Shown: positions 43,986-51,176 of the stretch, in pieces
Position numbering within the stretch: the first letter of the stretch is position 1
Layout of the letters: each line of letters starts with the position of its first letter
Origin: Streptomyces deccanensis
Lineage (GTDB): Bacteria > Actinomycetota > Actinomycetes > Streptomycetales > Streptomycetaceae
Direction: 5' to 3'
Assembly: GCF_022385335.1 (NCBI RefSeq)
Contig: NZ_CP092431.1
Location: forward strand, 7,006,001-7,070,000
DNA: 64,000 nucleotides
Program-made: the position numbers and the translations under genes
The notes under the pieces: generated by a model
What the model was told of the DNA's origin: nothing
What the model saw: only the letters and a program-made list of their open reading frames with translations
Database searches by the model: none

Positions 43986-45686
43986 ATGGACGCTGACGCC
44001 ATCGAAGAGGGCCGCCGCCGCTGGCAGGACCGTTACGACTCCGCGCGGAAGCGGGAGGCCGACTTCACGACGCTCTCCGGGGATCCGGTGGAGCCCGTGT
44101 ACGGGCCCCGGCCGGGCGACGTGTACGAGGGCTTCGAGCGGATCGGCTGGCCGGGGGAGTACCCCTTCACCCGCGGGCTGTATCCGACCGGCTACCGGGG
44201 GCGGACATGGACGATCCGCCAGTTCGCGGGCTTCGGGAACGCCGAGCAGACGAACGAGCGCTACAAGACGATCCTCGCCAACGGGGGCGGAGGACTGTCC
44301 GTCGCGTTCGACATGCCGACCCTGATGGGGCGGGACTCCGACGACCCGCGCTCGCTCGGTGAGGTGGGGCACTGCGGGGTCGCGATCGACTCCGCCGCCG
44401 ACATGGAGGTGTTGTTCCAGGACATCCCGCTGGGCGACGTCACCACGTCCATGACGATCAGCGGGCCCGCCGTCCCCGTCTTCTGTATGTACCTCGTCGC
44501 CGCCGAGCGGCAGGGCGTCGACCCGGGGGTGCTCAACGGCACGCTCCAGACCGACATCTTCAAGGAGTACATCGCGCAGAAGGAGTGGCTCTTCCAGCCC
44601 GAGCCGCATCTGCGGCTCATCGGGGACCTGATGGAGCACTGCGCCGCCGAGATCCCGGCGTACAAGCCGCTGTCCGTCTCCGGCTACCACATCCGTGAGG
44701 CCGGGGCCACGGCCGCGCAGGAGCTGGCGTACACGCTCGCGGACGGGTTCGGGTACGTGGAGCTGGGGCTCAGCCGGGGGCTGGACGTCGACGTGTTCGC
44801 GCCCGGGCTGTCCTTCTTCTTCGACGCGCACGTCGACTTCTTCGAGGAGATCGCCAAGTTCCGCGCGGCGCGCCGGATCTGGGCGCGGTGGATGCGCGAC
44901 GTGTACGGGGCGCGGACGGAGAAGGCCCAGTGGCTGCGGTTCCACACCCAGACCGCCGGGGTCTCGCTGACCGCGCAGCAGCCGTACAACAACGTGGTGC
45001 GTACGGCGGTGGAGGCGCTGTCGGCGGTGCTCGGCGGGACCAACTCGCTGCACACCAACGCGTTGGACGAGACGCTGGCGCTGCCGTCCGAGCAGGCGGC
45101 GGAGATCGCGCTGCGGACGCAGCAGGTGCTGATGGAGGAGACCGGGGTCGCCAACGTCGCCGATCCGCTGGGCGGTTCGTGGTACGTCGAGCAGCTGACG
45201 GACCGTATCGAGGCCGACGCCGAGAAGATCTTCGACCAGATCAAGGAGCGGGGGCTGCGGGCGCATCCGGACGGGGTGCATCCGATCGGGCCGATCACGT
45301 CCGGGATCCTGCGGGGGATCGAGGACGGGTGGTTCACCGGGGAGATCGCGGAGTCCGCCTTCCGGTACCAACAGGCCCTGGAGAAGGGGGAGAAGCGAGT
45401 CGTCGGGGTCAACGTCCACCATGGGTCGGTGACCGGGGACCTGGAGATCCTGCGGGTCAGCCACGAGGTGGAGCGGGAGCAGGTGCGGGTGCTCGCGGGG
45501 CGGAAGGGGGCGCGGGACGACGCGGCGGTGCGGACCGCGCTCGACGCGATGCTCGCGGCGGCGCGGGGTGGGGCCAACATGATCGGGCCGATGCTCGACG
45601 CGGTGCGGGCCGAGGCGACGCTCGGGGAGATCTGCGGGGTGCTGCGGGAGGAGTGGGGGGTGTATACGGAGCCGGCGGGGTTCTAG
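43986..45686 (+). CDS. icmA: Isobutyryl-CoA mutase large subunit
   Basis: It isomerises isobutyryl-CoA and n-butyryl-CoA with adenosylcobalamin, linking valine and fatty-acid metabolism to polyketide precursors. The 566-residue length equals known IcmA. Residue 80 is Phe in TWTIRQF and residue 198 is Gln in FKEYIAQKEW, the two positions that distinguish IcmA from methylmalonyl-CoA mutase (Tyr and Arg). The TIM-barrel core (GGLSVAFDMPTLMGRDSDDP, NVADPLGGSWYVEQLTDRIE) is present, but there is no B12-binding domain (no DxHxxG). It therefore needs a separate small subunit IcmB, which is not in this window. MeaB and the adenosyltransferase encoded here would support it. Confidence 0.95.
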   Translation: MDADAIEEGRRRWQDRYDSARKREADFTTLSGDPVEPVYGPRPGDVYEGFERIGWPGEYPFTRGLYPTGYRGRTWTIRQFAGFGNAEQTNERYKTILANGGGGLSVAFDMPTLMGRDSDDPRSLGEVGHCGVAIDSAADMEVLFQDIPLGDVTTSMTISGPAVPVFCMYLVAAERQGVDPGVLNGTLQTDIFKEYIAQKEWLFQPEPHLRLIGDLMEHCAAEIPAYKPLSVSGYHIREAGATAAQELAYTLADGFGYVELGLSRGLDVDVFAPGLSFFFDAHVDFFEEIAKFRAARRIWARWMRDVYGARTEKAQWLRFHTQTAGVSLTAQQPYNNVVRTAVEALSAVLGGTNSLHTNALDETLALPSEQAAEIALRTQQVLMEETGVANVADPLGGSWYVEQLTDRIEADAEKIFDQIKERGLRAHPDGVHPIGPITSGILRGIEDGWFTGEIAESAFRYQQALEKGEKRVVGVNVHHGSVTGDLEILRVSHEVEREQVRVLAGRKGARDDAAVRTALDAMLAAARGGANMIGPMLDAVRAEATLGEICGVLREEWGVYTEPAGF

Positions 45687-45743
45687 GCGCGGTTGCCTCC
45701 GGCGGGGCGGGGGAGGCCGTCGTCGAGTGCGGGTGGGCGGGGG

Positions 45744-45769
45744 CTTCTCGCGCGGTTCCCCGCGTCCCT
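45744..45769. repeat. Diverged copy of the dispersed intergenic repeat
   Basis: TTCTCGCGCGGTTCCCCGCG plus TCCCT resembles the CGCAGTTCCCCGCGCCCCT element but has several changes. It lies between the convergent icmA and TetR genes. Confidence 0.5.
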
Positions 45770-45782
45770 TACGGGGCGCGGT

Positions 45783-46406
45783 TCATGAAACGCCCCTCAG
45801 GCCGTGCAGCAAGAGGGTCGTGAAGGCCTTGGCCCAGGTTTCGTCCGCCGGTTCCGCGCTGACCAGGGTGCGGTGGACCACCGCGCCCGCGACCACGTCG
45901 AAGATGAGGTCGACGGTGCGGGTCGCCGTGGTGGGGTCGGGTTCCGGGGGGAGTTCGCCGCGGGCCTGGGCGCGGGCGCGGCCCTCCAGGACCAGGCGTT
46001 TCTGGCGGTCGACGATGGAGTCGCGGATGCGTTCGCGCAGGGCGTCGTCGTGGGTCGACTCGGCGACGACGGCCATGAGGCCGCTCTTGGCCTCCGGGCG
46101 GGCCAGGATCGCCGCGAACTGGAGCACCACGCCCTCGATGTCGGCCGCCAGGCTGCCCCGGTCCGGGAGGCGGAGCTCGTCGAAGAGTTCCGCCACCGCG
46201 TCCACGACGAGTTCGTTCTTGCCCGCCCAGCGGCGGTACAGGGTCGTCTTCGCGACACCGGCCCGGCCGGCCACGTCGCCCAGGGTCAGCTTCGACCAGC
46301 CCAGCTCGACCAGCGCCGCACGGGTCGCGGCCAGGATCGCGGCGTCCGCGGCGGCGCTGCGCGGACGGCCGCCCGTGGCGCGGGCGGCGGGGCTGCGGCT
46401 CTGCAT
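45783..46406 (-). CDS. TetR family regulator
   Basis: A 207-residue regulator. The DNA-binding domain has ARATGGRPRSAAADAAILAA, LVELGWSKLTLGDVAGRAGV and AKTTLYRRWAGKNELVVDAV. ATG at 46406 (MQSRSPAARATGGRPR) is used because the upstream codons overlap the promoter area. It is divergent from the thioredoxin-like gene at 46595, and a perfect 10-bp inverted repeat lies between them at 46507-46529. Confidence 0.9.
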   Translation of the reverse strand: MQSRSPAARATGGRPRSAAADAAILAATRAALVELGWSKLTLGDVAGRAGVAKTTLYRRWAGKNELVVDAVAELFDELRLPDRGSLAADIEGVVLQFAAILARPEAKSGLMAVVAESTHDDALRERIRDSIVDRQKRLVLEGRARAQARGELPPEPDPTTATRTVDLIFDVVAGAVVHRTLVSAEPADETWAKAFTTLLLHGLRGVS

Positions 46407-46506
46407 CCGCCGACCATATCCGGCCGTTGTCGAAGTACTCCCCGCCGTCGTGAGGCAGATCACTGCGGAGTGGGTAATGAGGGGTGCAGGAGAGTCGCCG
46501 GGGCCG

Positions 46507-46529
46507 TTACGCTACGAGTCGTAGCGTAA
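46507..46529. promoter_or_regulatory. Perfect TetR-type palindrome TTACGCTACG-AGT-CGTAGCGTAA
   Basis: Perfect 10-bp arms with a three-base centre lie 100 bases upstream of the TetR start and 65 bases upstream of the thioredoxin-like start. The CTACG..CGTAG core is a common form of TetR operator. Confidence 0.78.
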
Positions 46530-46594
46530 GCCGGGGCGGACGCCGGCCTCGGGACGCTTTTCACCTGCGTGCTCGGAAGGGGGAGGATGTACTC

Positions 46595-47572
46595 ATGCAG
46601 CCACGGAACATGTCCATGAGCGGAGTCGTCGACCTCGCCGCGGTGAAGGCGGCCCAGGAGGCCAAGGCGAAGGCGGAGCAGGCGCGCGCCGAAGCGGCCC
46701 GGCAGGGCGGCGGAGGGGCGGTCTCCCCGGCCGACCTGGTCATCGACGTCGATGAGGCCGGGTTCGAGAGTGAGGTCCTGCAGCGGTCCACCGAAGTCCC
46801 CGTCGTCATCGACTTCTGGGCCGAGTGGTGCCAGCCCTGCAAGCAGCTCAGCCCGGTGCTGGAGCGCCTCGCCGTCGAGTACAACGGCAAGTTCGTCCTC
46901 GCGAAGATCGATGTCGACGCCAACCAGATGTTGATGCAGCAGTTCGGGATCCAGGGGATCCCGGCCGTGTTCGCCGTCGTCGCCGGTCAGGCCCTGCCCC
47001 TCTTCCAGGGCGCCGCCCCCGAGCAGCAGATCCGCGCGACCCTCGACCAGCTCGTCCAGGTCGCCGAGGAGCGCTTCGGGCTCACCGGCCTGGTGGTGGA
47101 CCCGGACGCCGCACCCGGCGCCCCCGTCGAGGCGGCCCCGCAGATCCCGGCCGGCCCCTACGACCACCTGCTCGAAGCCGCCGTACGGGCCCTGGACGCG
47201 GGCGACTTCGGCGGCGCGGTGCAGGCCTACAAGAACGTGCTGAGCGACGACCCGGGCAACACCGAGGCCAAACTGGGCCTCGCCCAGGCCGAGTTGCTCC
47301 AGCGGGTGCAGGGCGTCGACCCGCAGGACGTGCGCAAGGCGGCCGCCGAGAACCCGGGCGACGCGCAGGCGCAGATCGCGGCGGCGGACCTCGACCTCGT
47401 CGGCGGACATGTGGAGGACGCGTTCGGGCGACTCATCGACACGGTGCGGCGCACGGCCGGTGACGACCGGGACGCCGTACGGCTGCGGCTGCTGGAGCTC
47501 TTCGAGGTGGTCGGCGGCGACGACCCGCGGGTGGCCGCGGCGCGTCGTTCGCTGGCGCGGGCCCTGTTCTGA
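46595..47572 (+). CDS. Thioredoxin-like (YbbN/CnoX-type) protein with C-terminal TPR region
   Basis: A 325-residue cytoplasmic protein. Residues about 15-40 are a charged Ala/Lys/Glu helix, about 48-155 are a thioredoxin fold with PVVIDFWAEWCQPCKQLSPV (WCQPC instead of WCGPC), FGIQGIPAVFAVVAGQALPL with the cis-proline, and about 180-325 are TPR-like helices (DAGDFGGAVQAYKNVLSDDP, GNTEAKLGLAQAELL). That architecture matches YbbN/CnoX co-chaperones, which hold oxidised clients. ATG at 46595 follows GGGGGAGG. It is divergent from the TetR gene. Confidence 0.9.
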   Translation: MQPRNMSMSGVVDLAAVKAAQEAKAKAEQARAEAARQGGGGAVSPADLVIDVDEAGFESEVLQRSTEVPVVIDFWAEWCQPCKQLSPVLERLAVEYNGKFVLAKIDVDANQMLMQQFGIQGIPAVFAVVAGQALPLFQGAAPEQQIRATLDQLVQVAEERFGLTGLVVDPDAAPGAPVEAAPQIPAGPYDHLLEAAVRALDAGDFGGAVQAYKNVLSDDPGNTEAKLGLAQAELLQRVQGVDPQDVRKAAAENPGDAQAQIAAADLDLVGGHVEDAFGRLIDTVRRTAGDDRDAVRLRLLELFEVVGGDDPRVAAARRSLARALF

Positions 47573-47587
47573 CGGGTTCGTGAGCGC

Positions 47588-47613
47588 ACCCGTCCCGGAG
47601 TGCCGGGACGGGT
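47588..47613 (+). terminator. Terminator of the thioredoxin-like gene
   Basis: A perfect 11-bp stem, ACCCGTCCCGG (47588-47598) and CCGGGACGGGT (47603-47613), with AGTG loop, lies 16 bases after the stop codon. Confidence 0.85.
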
Positions 47614-47650
47614 GGTGCGCGAGTGAGAGATTTGGCGACACAGCGACACC

Positions 47651-47703
47651 GCGGCCGCGTTTTACCAAATCTTGGTAATCGCGGCCGCTGTTACTGGCAG
47701 TAA
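47651..47703. promoter_or_regulatory. Palindrome cluster upstream of the DUF6230 operon
   Basis: TTACCAA-ATC-TTGGTAA (47662-47678) is flanked by GCGGCCGCG and CGCGGCCGC, giving an imperfect dyad of about 38 bp. TTACTG-G-CAGTAA (47691-47703) follows with centres about 27 bp apart. Both share TTAC..GTAA ends. Confidence 0.7.
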
Positions 47704-47818
47704 GAGAAAGTCGTCGTTCTGTCGGACTCTGTCCGACTGTTCCCCCATGTGTCGCCTCACTGGGCGCCACCCAGGGTCGCTGGCCGATGCCGATGGGTCG
47801 TTGTTCGGTTATCCGTCC

Positions 47819-47834
47819 GTTACTAGCCAGTAAC
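47819..47834. promoter_or_regulatory. Third TTAC..GTAA palindrome
   Basis: GTTACT-AGCC-AGTAAC lies 130 bases downstream of the first two palindromes and about 375 bases upstream of the DUF6230 start. It repeats the same TTACT/AGTAA half sites. Confidence 0.68.
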
Positions 47835-48209
47835 GACCCCCCTTGCGGGGGCGGCGAGAATGCACCACGATCGGCGACGCTCGGTCCTGTCCCCTACCCC
47901 GCCAGCCAGTCGGGTCATCGGGTTTTCTGGGTCCCCACCGAGTAGAGCGGGCGACAGTGGCGCCGGCTCTTGGGCAGGGGGGTCTCCGCCAACCGCGGAG
48001 CCTGTCCAGCAGGTTGTGCGTGATGCGTGTCAGGCGCGACCAGTGGTTGTCGCTCGGGGGTGATCGCCGGTGATTCGGGCGCTTTTCGCGCCACCGAGCG
48101 CGGGCGCTCTCCTTCCCGAGGACGTAGCACTTCTCCCATCCCTGTCCGGCCGAGCCGCCGCCAAGGGGCGAGCCGGTGTCAGGAGATGTACGTCCGAGAA
48201 GGAGGAAAT

Positions 48210-48845
48210 ATGGAGTCCCAGGTGCGTGGCGGGACCAGATGGAAGCGGTTCGCTGTGGTCATGGTGCCCAGCGTCGCCGCCACGGCAGCGATAGGTGTCG
48301 CCCTCGCGCAGGGTGCTCTCGCCGCGTCGTTCAGTGTGTCGGGTCAGTCGTTCAAGGTGACGGCGGGCCAGCTCGACGGCACGGGCTTCTCGCAGTACGG
48401 AGCGCTCGACGAGGGTTACACCCTCAAGGGCGAGAAGACGGTTCACCCCGTCGCCGTTTCGGCGTTCAAGTCCGCGACCATCACCAACATGTGCCAGTCG
48501 GTCGTCACCCCCGGTGTCCCGATTCTCGGTAGCGTCAGCCTCAAGCTGACCGCCGGCACCGGTGGCAAGAAGGTCGAGGCCGAGAACCTCTACATCGACG
48601 TCGAAGAACTCGAGGGTGACGCCACCTTCCGTGGCATCGACATCGGTGTGGCCGCCAAGGACGCCACCAAGGGTCCGGGCATGAAGGGCGGCAAGGAGCA
48701 GGCCAACCCCTACGGGTTCGCCCAGCAGGCCGACTCGGCCTCGCTGAGCGACGTGAAGCAGACGGCGTGGGCGACCACTGCCGGAACCTTCAAGCTGAGC
48801 AACCTCAAGATGTCCCTCCACAAGGGCGTCGTGGAGTGCTACTAG
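48210..48845 (+). CDS. DUF6230 family exported protein
   Basis: A 211-residue protein with an N-terminal signal/anchor (WKRFAVVMVPSVAATAAIGV then ALAQGALAASF). A beta-rich extracytoplasmic domain follows, with FSVSGQSFKVTAGQLDGTGF, a conserved pair of cysteines (NMCQS and the C-terminal VVECY), and QQADSASLSDVKQTAWATTA. It matches the Streptomyces DUF6230 family. AAGGAGG precedes the ATG at 48210 with ideal spacing. It is the first of three genes in one direction with a DUF6114 membrane protein and an acidic exported protein. Function unknown. Confidence 0.88.
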   Translation: MESQVRGGTRWKRFAVVMVPSVAATAAIGVALAQGALAASFSVSGQSFKVTAGQLDGTGFSQYGALDEGYTLKGEKTVHPVAVSAFKSATITNMCQSVVTPGVPILGSVSLKLTAGTGGKKVEAENLYIDVEELEGDATFRGIDIGVAAKDATKGPGMKGGKEQANPYGFAQQADSASLSDVKQTAWATTAGTFKLSNLKMSLHKGVVECY

Positions 48846-49011
48846 GCACTCCCTGGGCGGGTGAGGGGGCGTCCGCTTCTTCGCCCGCCCGTCCCTCCCG
48901 TCGTGCGCTCCACCGCGCACGCGACCTCCGTACCTGAATTTCCGTACGGCCGCTTCGTACGTGTCGTACGTGAACTTCTCACAGCAACACCGTTCCAGGG
49001 AGCTGTTGTCC

Positions 49012-49635
49012 ATGAGCGCCGAGTCAACGGGGCAGAACGAAGACTATCTCCGCGCCTTTCGGCGGCGCTTTAGCGACTGGAGGGGCTCTCGTCCCTTCTG
49101 GGCGGGCCTGTTGGTCCTGCTCGGCGGTTTCCCGATCATGTACCTGCCGTACGCGAACCTCCAGATCGGTCACCTCACGCTCGCCATGTCGACGACGGGC
49201 GGCGCGGGTTCCCTCATCATCGGCGTGCTGCTGGTGGTGCTGGGGGTCAGCCTCTGGTTCCAGCGGCACGTACGCACCTTCGCCGGTACGGCGGCGATCC
49301 TCCTGGCGCTCGTGTCCATCCCGGTCTCCAACCTCGGTGGCTTCGGTGTCGGCTTCCTGCTCTCCCTGATCGGCGGTGCGCTGGCCATCGCCTGGGCCCC
49401 CGGTCACGAGGAGGCGGCGGTGCCGTCCACCTACAAGACCCCGTCGCGGACGCCGGTGCCGCAGGACACGGCCCCCGAGAACACGGCACAGCAAGGTGCG
49501 GTCCCCCTGCACAAGGGCGACGCCCCGGAGCCCGCGGGTGCGGGTTCGGTGAGCGGGGCGCCGAACGGCGAGGGCGACGACCTGACAGGTACCACCCCCA
49601 CGAACGGGACGAACGGGAGGCACAGTGCCGGCTGA
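49012..49635 (+). CDS. DUF6114 membrane protein
   Basis: A 207-residue protein with four hydrophobic helices in the first 130 residues (about 26-46, 55-80, 86-104 and 108-128; for example WAGLLVLLGGFPIMYLPYAN and TLAMSTTGGAGSLIIGVLLV). A hydrophilic Pro/Gly/Thr-rich tail of about 75 residues follows. It is the characteristic partner of DUF6230 proteins. It overlaps the following gene by 11 bases. ATG at 49012. Confidence 0.88.
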   Translation: MSAESTGQNEDYLRAFRRRFSDWRGSRPFWAGLLVLLGGFPIMYLPYANLQIGHLTLAMSTTGGAGSLIIGVLLVVLGVSLWFQRHVRTFAGTAAILLALVSIPVSNLGGFGVGFLLSLIGGALAIAWAPGHEEAAVPSTYKTPSRTPVPQDTAPENTAQQGAVPLHKGDAPEPAGAGSVSGAPNGEGDDLTGTTPTNGTNGRHSAG

Positions 49636-51049
49636 CGAGGTGACCCACGGGACTTCGGTGGGAGAGTCCCGTGCGAGATCCGGACCGCGGCACGCGGCGC
49701 CCAAGAAGCCCCTTCTCACCCGGCTGAACGTGCCGGCGGGCAAGGCGATAGCCCTGGCGGCGATGCCGACGGCGGTCCTCATGGGCATGGGCTTCACGCC
49801 CACGCTGACGCTCGCCCGCGCCGACGACCCGACGAAGCTGTCTCTGACGGCCGACGAGTACAAGGACTGCGTGGAGGCCCTGGAGGCCGCCGAGGAAGGC
49901 ACCGACGCCTCCGCCACGCCGACCCCGACGCCGACGCCGTCCGCCGAGGAGAGCACCGACTCCACGGACGAGGGCACGTCGACGGACGAGGGCGACGACA
50001 CGTCCGCGGGCGACGACTCCGCCGACGACAGCAACTCCTCCGGCGACTCGGCCGCCGACGACACGACCACGGACGACTCCGCGTCGTCGGATTCAGGTTC
50101 CGACGACAAGGACGGCTCCGCTTCGGACGAGTCGTCGACGGACGACAGCGACAAGTCCGCGACCGACACGGCCGGTTCCGGCGAGGCTCCCTCGGCCGAC
50201 ACCTCCGAGACCGACAGCGGCGGCAACGTGCTGGAGGACATCGGCACCGCGATCGAGGACCTGTTCACGCCGGACGACAAGGAGACGGAGACCACCACTC
50301 CGTCCACGTCCACCAGCCCGTCCCCCTCGCCCTCCCCCTCGGACGACGCCTCCGGCTCCGACGAGGGCGAGAAGGACGACACGGGCTCGGACGCCGGCAA
50401 GGACGCCCAGGACACCGCCGACAACGCCTCCGACAAGGTCGAGGACGCGGCGAAGGACGTCACGGACAGCGCGGACGACGCCGACAAGAAGGCCGAGGAC
50501 GCCACCGACGACGCCACGGACGACGCGACCGCCACGCCGAGCCCCTCGCCGAGCGAGAGCACGGACGCGGAGGGCTGCCCGGTCGCCACGGACGACGAGA
50601 GCGGCGTCGAGAAGGGCATCCCGCCGCTGCCGAACGACCCCTGGTACCTGAACGCCAGCTCGCTGCTGCTGAAGGGCGCCGACTACAAGGGCATCGTCAA
50701 GGTGAAGACCGCCGACGGCTCGGTCAAGGAGGTGCTGAAGTACGTCATCTCCGACGGCACCGACATCGGCGACCTCCACCAGACGGTCGAGGACAAGCAG
50801 GCAGGCGTGACCTACCACGTGCAGGCCGGCAAGGGCACGACGTCCACGATCCGCGAGGGCAAGACGATCATGTACACCGAGAGCATCTCCGGCAACCTGC
50901 TCGGTCTGATCCCGGTGACCTTCGACCCCAAGCACCCGCCGCCGCTGAACATCCCGCTGATCTACTTCACCAAGGTGAAGGTCGTCCAGGCGGGCCAGTT
51001 CGGCGGAACGCTCACCGTGCCCGGCATGCACCAGTTCACGACCGACTGA
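49625..51049 (+). CDS. Large Asp/Ser-rich exported protein of the DUF6230/DUF6114 operon
   Basis: A 474-residue protein. A hydrophobic segment near residues 40-62 (AIALAAMPTAVLMGMGFTPT) acts as a signal or anchor. Residues about 90-315 are strongly acidic low-complexity sequence rich in Asp, Ser, Thr and Pro. The C-terminal 160 residues are a beta-rich domain with PPLPNDPWYLNASSLLLKGA, DLHQTVEDKQAGVTYHVQAG and FGGTLTVPGMHQF. GTG at 49625 overlaps the upstream gene. The acidic stretch looks like a cell-wall spacer, so the C-terminal domain is probably displayed outside. I do not recognise a characterised family. Confidence 0.84.
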   Translation: MPADEVTHGTSVGESRARSGPRHAAPKKPLLTRLNVPAGKAIALAAMPTAVLMGMGFTPTLTLARADDPTKLSLTADEYKDCVEALEAAEEGTDASATPTPTPTPSAEESTDSTDEGTSTDEGDDTSAGDDSADDSNSSGDSAADDTTTDDSASSDSGSDDKDGSASDESSTDDSDKSATDTAGSGEAPSADTSETDSGGNVLEDIGTAIEDLFTPDDKETETTTPSTSTSPSPSPSPSDDASGSDEGEKDDTGSDAGKDAQDTADNASDKVEDAAKDVTDSADDADKKAEDATDDATDDATATPSPSPSESTDAEGCPVATDDESGVEKGIPPLPNDPWYLNASSLLLKGADYKGIVKVKTADGSVKEVLKYVISDGTDIGDLHQTVEDKQAGVTYHVQAGKGTTSTIREGKTIMYTESISGNLLGLIPVTFDPKHPPPLNIPLIYFTKVKVVQAGQFGGTLTVPGMHQFTTD

Positions 51050-51066
51050 GCAGCCGGTCACTTCGT

Positions 51067-51150
51067 GGCCCGGGAAACCGGGCCCCCAGGACCCGTCCGG
51101 GAGCCGCACAGCACTGAGGGCGCCCCCTGTTCCCAGGAGGCGCCCTCAGT
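51067..51150. terminator. Double hairpin terminator between convergent genes
   Basis: A small stem GGCCCGG-GAAA-CCGGGCC (51067-51084) is followed by a perfect 12-bp stem, ACTGAGGGCGCC (51113-51124) with GGCGCCCTCAGT (51139-51150). It separates the acidic exported protein gene from the convergent pyk gene and can act on both strands. Confidence 0.85.
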
Positions 51151-51176
51151 GATGTCGTACGACGGTGACGGCCGCG

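Larger units (their letters stand above)
47573..48209. other. Long intergenic region with terminator and three TTAC..GTAA palindromes
   Basis: This 637-base gap is the longest in the window. It begins with the thioredoxin terminator (47588-47613), then holds a palindrome array (47651-47703 and 47819-47834), and ends with the strong ribosome site AAGGAGG before the DUF6230 gene. A CTCCGC..GCGGAG dyad lies near 47980-48000. Open frames on both strands are Arg/Pro-rich and not protein-like. It looks like an extended regulatory region. Confidence 0.7.
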
